DNA of 39,954 nt, from positions 1-39,954 of IMG/VR virus record IMGVR_UViG_3300020442_002391. One strand, given 5' to 3'. The position numbers and the translations under genes are program-made. The notes beneath the pieces were generated by a model. The model did not search any database and was not told the DNA's origin. It saw only the letters and a program-made list of their open reading frames with translations. Shown piece by piece: positions 36,926-39,954 of this stretch; position 1 is the stretch's first letter; the number at the start of each line of letters is the position of its first letter. Source of the stretch: a virus.

Positions 36926-37144
36926 TTAATTGATTTTCCTAACTCTCAAGGAAAACTCGAAATAGATGTTTAGCTCCTTACGAAAGAAGCGAACCATCTT
37001 TTCGAAACTGATACGAAATGGTTTTGGTTGCTTCTTTCTACCTCCATTAAGAATAAATTCAATTCCACGATTAGGTGTGGATTTGCAATTATTTATGTCG
37101 TTATTGAACGATTTGTTGCTCTCTGAGGAATTTGATAGTGTCAA
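36926..37144 (-). CDS. hypothetical basic protein, 72 aa, TTG start
   Basis: The frame starts with TTG at 37144 five bases after an AGGAGG Shine-Dalgarno and overlaps the end of the glutaredoxin gene by 44 bases. The 72-residue product is Ser/Asn-rich at the start and basic at the end (NGGRKKQPKPFRISFEKMVR then FFRKELNIYFEFSLRVRKIN). The AGGAGG also encodes Gly-Gly of the glutaredoxin, so it may be chance. An alternative is a short ATG start near residue 50. The basic C-terminus looks real. Function unknown. Confidence 0.5.
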   Translation of the reverse strand: MTLSNSSESNKSFNNDINNCKSTPNRGIEFILNGGRKKQPKPFRISFEKMVRFFRKELNIYFEFSLRVRKIN

Positions 37145-37340
37145 CTGACCCTCCTAACTTTTTGTCATCACATAATACTTGAGGAAAGGTAGATCCCTGA
37201 CCAAACTGTGAATAAAATTCTTCTCTTGTGAAGTCCTCGTCAAGAGTATAGATCTTAAAGTTACTTCCTGTCAATTCTAGCACCTGTTTTACTTTATAGC
37301 AATAGGGGCAATTTTCTTTAGAGTAAACTTGAAAAATCAT
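37101..37340 (-). CDS. glutaredoxin
   Basis: From ATG at 37340 the 79-residue protein is MIFQVYSKENCPYCYKVKQV then LELTGSNFKIYTLDEDFTRE, EFYSQFGQGSTFPQVLCDDK and KLGGSVDTIKFLREQQIVQ. The CPYC redox site (residues 11-14), TFPQV cis-proline and GGSVD glutathione-binding turn define a glutaredoxin. It may reduce the phage or host ribonucleotide reductase. A start five codons upstream (37355) is also open; I prefer 37340 because glutaredoxins start this way and a late-promoter-like box at 37367-37374 would leave no leader for the longer form. It may be translated from the readthrough of the 37377 terminator or from that box. Confidence 0.93.
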   Translation of the reverse strand: MIFQVYSKENCPYCYKVKQVLELTGSNFKIYTLDEDFTREEFYSQFGQGSTFPQVLCDDKKLGGSVDTIKFLREQQIVQ

Positions 37341-37366
37341 AGATCGGTCAAACATAACACAGAATT

Positions 37367-37374
37367 AATTTATA
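37367..37374 (-). promoter_or_regulatory. late-promoter-like box before glutaredoxin
   Basis: Minus-strand TATAAATT lies just past the terminator T-run and about 27 bases before the preferred glutaredoxin start. It differs from T4 TATAAATA by one base. Confidence 0.45.
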
Positions 37375-37376
37375 AG

Positions 37377-37401
37377 AAAAAAAGGGGGAGGTTTCCCCCC
37401 C
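37377..37401 (-). terminator. rho-independent terminator upstream of glutaredoxin
   Basis: Minus-strand GGGGGGGAAACCTCCCCC followed by seven T: a G-C stem of five or more pairs with a short loop and a U-tract. Confidence 0.8.
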
Positions 37402-37470
37402 ATATTCCACCAACAACCTTTCTCACCACAGAAAGGATCTTCATTCCCAAAGATACAAGGATGATGAAGA
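37377..37470 (-). ncRNA. candidate small RNA between a strong promoter and a terminator
   Basis: A TTGACA-N17-TATACT promoter is followed about 90 bases later by an intrinsic terminator, with no convincing gene between. A 24-codon frame starting at 37444 (MKILSVVRKVVGG...) has a weak Shine-Dalgarno-like GGGA and runs into the hairpin and T-run, so a coding role is unlikely but not excluded. The predicted transcript is about 94 bases. Alternatively this is a leader that attenuates the glutaredoxin transcript. Confidence 0.5.
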
Positions 37471-37477
37471 TGCAAAT

Positions 37478-37506
37478 AGTATAACTTGATATTGCCTAAG
37501 TGTCAA
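37478..37506 (-). promoter_or_regulatory. sigma70-type promoter of the small RNA / glutaredoxin leader
   Basis: Minus-strand TTGACA (37501-37506), 17 bases, TATACT (37478-37483). It overlaps nothing; the structural gene 37510 ends just upstream. Confidence 0.8.
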
Positions 37507-37509
37507 CCC

Positions 37510-38064
37510 CTATTGTTTAATTTCTTGAATAGCTATACTGAATCCTGTACTATGTCTTCCAACAACACAAGTAGAACTGGATGAATTATCTAGTCTTAGA
37601 GTAAGATAATGTTTCATTGTTCCATAAACTGGAACATCTCTAAACATATATGATTGTGTCATGATATCGTGAGCACCTGTTCCTCTTTTACTGAGATATA
37701 AGATTCCATTTTTTCCACGGTCATCTGTTCCACTGTTAGAATTAGTATCTAATCTAGTATTCTCACCATAAGTACTTGATGTTCCCCACCATACCTGCAC
37801 AGAAGTATAGTTATCAGTTCCCCCAGTGACATTTCTAAGATTAAAATCCATCAATACTCTTGAGGTAGGAAGTTTTGGGCAAAACTCCATATTATTTACT
37901 ATTGTTTGGGCACTGTTTCCATTTGTAGAAGTTTCTGCAAACATTTTTGTTTCGGTAGAAATTACACTACCCTCAGGCATCTTCTCATAAGGAACAAGAG
38001 AATAATCTAATGATTTTAGTTTTTCCCTGACGTTAAAGGCAGGCTTGTTTGCTCTTACTGTCAT
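37510..38064 (-). CDS. virion structural protein, 184 aa
   Basis: The 184-residue protein is beta-rich, polar and free of motifs: MTVRANKPAFNVREKLKSLD at the start, NNMEFCPKLPTSRVLMDFNL, VQVWWGTSSTYGENTRLDTN, and GFSIAIQEIKQ at the end. It follows the LamG protein by one base and so is in the same late operon; a tail-fibre or baseplate accessory role is likely by context. I do not recognise a family. A strong sigma70 promoter for the small RNA lies directly after it, with no terminator of its own visible. Confidence 0.6.
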   Translation of the reverse strand: MTVRANKPAFNVREKLKSLDYSLVPYEKMPEGSVISTETKMFAETSTNGNSAQTIVNNMEFCPKLPTSRVLMDFNLRNVTGGTDNYTSVQVWWGTSSTYGENTRLDTNSNSGTDDRGKNGILYLSKRGTGAHDIMTQSYMFRDVPVYGTMKHYLTLRLDNSSSSTCVVGRHSTGFSIAIQEIKQ

Positions 38065-38065
38065 A

Positions 38066-39954
38066 TTACTGTTCTACTATAAATCCATCATGAGTGGAAA
38101 TTGCAGTCGTAACTGCTGTGGTCGTATTATTTATTCTGCGTAGTCCTTGGAAATCAGAACGACCAGAAGAAGTTCCAACGTGAAGTCTGTCGGTGACTTC
38201 ATCATGAGCAAGTGCCGTTACTGCGTTTGATGAACCATATAAGGTGCAGGCAGCGTTTTCTTGGAAGAGAACCTTCTCGTCCTCATACATCTTCTTGACT
38301 TGTGCCGCTGATGGGATCGATTTGGAGAAACGCATCAAAGCAAATTTTGCTTGTGTTGCAGCACCTGAGTCTACACTATGTCTAATTCCAATAAACAACT
38401 CGGCAGAAGTATTTGTTAAATCTCTTGTAGGTAGACCAGTACTACTTTGTTTTAGTTCTCCATTAATATATATTTGCATCAGTCCACTAGAATTTCTATT
38501 TACTGTATAACAAGCCCATCCATCTTTATAAGAATTAATTCCTGTTGCAATAGTTTCTGATGAAGAACCAGCATTAGTATAGAATGCAAGAGATCCACTA
38601 TTACCACTTGTGTAATAAACAGCGTGTCTATTTCCATTACCACCCTGTCTATCATACACATACTCACTATTAGCAATATCACCTGTGATATACTGCCACC
38701 ATGTAACATTAAAATCACCAGTTCCAAAATCTAGATCTGAATTATATGGTTGTTTTAAGTAATTATCTGGATTAGTATGTTGAAATCCACTATAAGCAAC
38801 CAGTTCGGCACCAGTCGCAACGGCACTCTTGGTGATTGTTCCATAAGTTGTAAGACCCTTCCTGTTTGCTGAACGATCTGCATCACCATCAAAGATAGTA
38901 ATATTATCAAATGATGCTGTTCCATTAACATTTTGGGTTGCACTAAAATCAAGTCTTGTAGAAGTTGTTGTAGCAGTAAATGTCCAATAGTGTGTTCCAG
39001 TGCTGTTAATAGCACCTTGACTCATTGTGATATTTGAAGCTGATGGTGCTTCACCAGCATAAACTTGGAATCCATTACTTACAGCACTTACAAGAACACC
39101 AACTGTATATGTTCTTCCTACTTCTGTCGTAATTGTTTGATAGCATTGACCAGTAGCACCACCACCATTTCTATCAACAGATGCAACACCTCCACCGCTT
39201 ACAGTAAATGTTGGTGTTGCATCATTACTCCAACCAGTTGTTCCATTACTAAAATCTCCATTGGTTATTAAACTTAGGTCAGTAGTAGATAAATTCGTAT
39301 CATCAGTATCAGATAGGAAAGCACCTTGGACTTTTCCAGGCATCCAACCAGTATTATAATCTGATGCAATCTTAGCAACTAATCCTCTTGTTGAAGATTC
39401 TAGATCTTCATTAATGATTGCTATTCCTTCCTCAGCACCCAAAATTAAATTATCATCAGAACCTTCTACCGCATCAATATCAGCAAGACCATGACAAACA
39501 TCTGTTACTTCATTAGTTTCACCATACGGGGCAACTCTATACATTCTTTGACCCGTAAAATCTGCACTTATACCATATACATCTTGCACATAAACCTTAT
39601 TTCCACTTGCTCCACCCCTATAATAGACAACTTTAGTGCCTGAAAATGCACAACCTTCTACACCTGCGCTACTAACTCCTGCACTTGTTGTATCATCAAA
39701 TACACTACCACTATCGGTGATAACACTCAAACCACCATTAGTCGCAACGGCAATAGTAGGAACAGGAAGTCCAGTGGCCTCATCAATCGGTGCATTTGGT
39801 AGCACGGTCATTGCTACATCATTTACCTGAGATACTGCAATTACATAATCATAGTCAACACTTCGATATCCAATAGTTTCGTTTCTTTGTGCAATAGTGC
39901 CCATCCATTCACCACCTTCTCCACCTTGACTATCCATCCTCAAAACTTTTTCGC
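38066..39954 (-). CDS. LamG-domain structural protein, 5' end outside window
   Basis: The frame has no stop up to base 39954, and the first ~200 residues read like the middle of a beta-propeller-like protein (blades such as PTIAVATNGGLSVITD and DNLILGAEEGIAIINED), so the start is probably outside. An internal TTG/ATG near 39943 is a less likely start. The middle (FSNGTTGWSNDATPTFTVSG, DFSATQNVNGTASFDNITIF) resembles a carbohydrate-binding-like beta sandwich. The following ~200 residues form a LamG jelly roll: LDFGTGDFNVTWWQYI, GWACYTVNRNSSGLMQIYIN, GELKQSSTGLPTR, KFALMRFSKSIPSAAQVKKM. The end (DEVTDRLHVGTSSGRSDFQG) returns to a blade-like repeat. Probably a host-contact or baseplate fibre. 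Confidence 0.7.
   Translation of the reverse strand, partial: EKVLRMDSQGGEGGEWMGTIAQRNETIGYRSVDYDYVIAVSQVNDVAMTVLPNAPIDEATGLPVPTIAVATNGGLSVITDSGSVFDDTTSAGVSSAGVEGCAFSGTKVVYYRGGASGNKVYVQDVYGISADFTGQRMYRVAPYGETNEVTDVCHGLADIDAVEGSDDNLILGAEEGIAIINEDLESSTRGLVAKIASDYNTGWMPGKVQGAFLSDTDDTNLSTTDLSLITNGDFSNGTTGWSNDATPTFTVSGGGVASVDRNGGGATGQCYQTITTEVGRTYTVGVLVSAVSNGFQVYAGEAPSASNITMSQGAINSTGTHYWTFTATTTSTRLDFSATQNVNGTASFDNITIFDGDADRSANRKGLTTYGTITKSAVATGAELVAYSGFQHTNPDNYLKQPYNSDLDFGTGDFNVTWWQYITGDIANSEYVYDRQGGNGNRHAVYYTSGNSGSLAFYTNAGSSSETIATGINSYKDGWACYTVNRNSSGLMQIYINGELKQSSTGLPTRDLTNTSAELFIGIRHSVDSGAATQAKFALMRFSKSIPSAAQVKKMYEDEKVLFQENAACTLYGSSNAVTALAHDEVTDRLHVGTSSGRSDFQGLRRINNTTTAVTTAISTHDGFIVEQ

Noticed and set aside
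37370-37444. A 24-aa peptide gene in the promoter-terminator region.
   Set aside because: It has a weak ribosome site and runs into the terminator hairpin and T-run, so I prefer an untranslated RNA.
1-39954. Signs of a prophage (integrase, repressor, attachment site).
   Set aside because: None was seen; the gene content is that of a strictly lytic T4-like phage.

Overview
The window is part of the genome of a T4-like myovirus, almost certainly a marine cyanophage. The evidence is a set of clear T4 core genes (gp4, gp5, gp26, gp27, gp32, gp33, gp48, gp53, gp54, gp59) together with genes typical of cyanobacterial phages: phoH, flavin-dependent thyX, a DUF1825-like protein, small DUF4278-like proteins, a glutaredoxin, and huge tail-fibre proteins, some with S74 chaperone tails. 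I see no integrase, repressor or photosynthesis gene. Nearly everything is on the minus strand; only gp4, a small unknown gene, gp48 and gp53 are on the plus strand. No family search was possible, so all family calls rest on motifs, length, order and memory of the families.

Layout. 1-2041 (minus): a ParB-like protein cut by the window edge, and a DNA N6-adenine methyltransferase split into two overlapping genes in permuted order; each unit has its own sigma70-type promoter. 2103-11589: two giant fibre proteins. 11626-12592: a small unknown gene, three tRNAs (Leu UAA, Met-type CAU, Ile UAU), an orphan Phd/YefM-like antitoxin and a small partner gene, read from a consensus sigma70 promoter. 12660-18204: four structural genes (LamG, S74 and Ig-like or beta-helical proteins). 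18208-25894: the tail core in order gp54, gp26 chaperone (with a likely -1 frameshift extension), tape measure, M23 peptidase, gp27 hub, gp5 OB-fold. 25895-25934: a short divergent late-promoter region. 25935-28618 (plus): gp4, unknown, gp48, gp53.

28610-34342 (minus): a Mom-like DNA-modifying acyltransferase, gp32, a DUF1825-like protein, gp59, a small gene, gp33, a PD-(D/E)XK exonuclease, phoH, a small gene, thyX and two small genes. This is a replication, late-transcription and nucleotide-metabolism cluster with many 1-20 base overlaps. 34345-37506: small accessory genes divided by terminators and promoters, a glutaredoxin, and a possible small RNA. 37510-39954: two structural genes, the second open at the window edge.

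Regulation visible in the sequence: early or middle transcription probably uses host sigma70 promoters; at least five have near-consensus -35 and -10 hexamers with exactly 17 bases between them. Late genes are preceded by AT-rich boxes of the form (C/G/A)(T/A)AAATA that resemble T4 late promoters. The main points of interest are the split permuted methyltransferase with its ParB-like neighbour and the distant Mom-like gene, the gp26 slippery site, the promoter-to-terminator small RNA candidate, the promoter embedded in a terminator, and the shared N-terminal module of the tape measure and M23 proteins.
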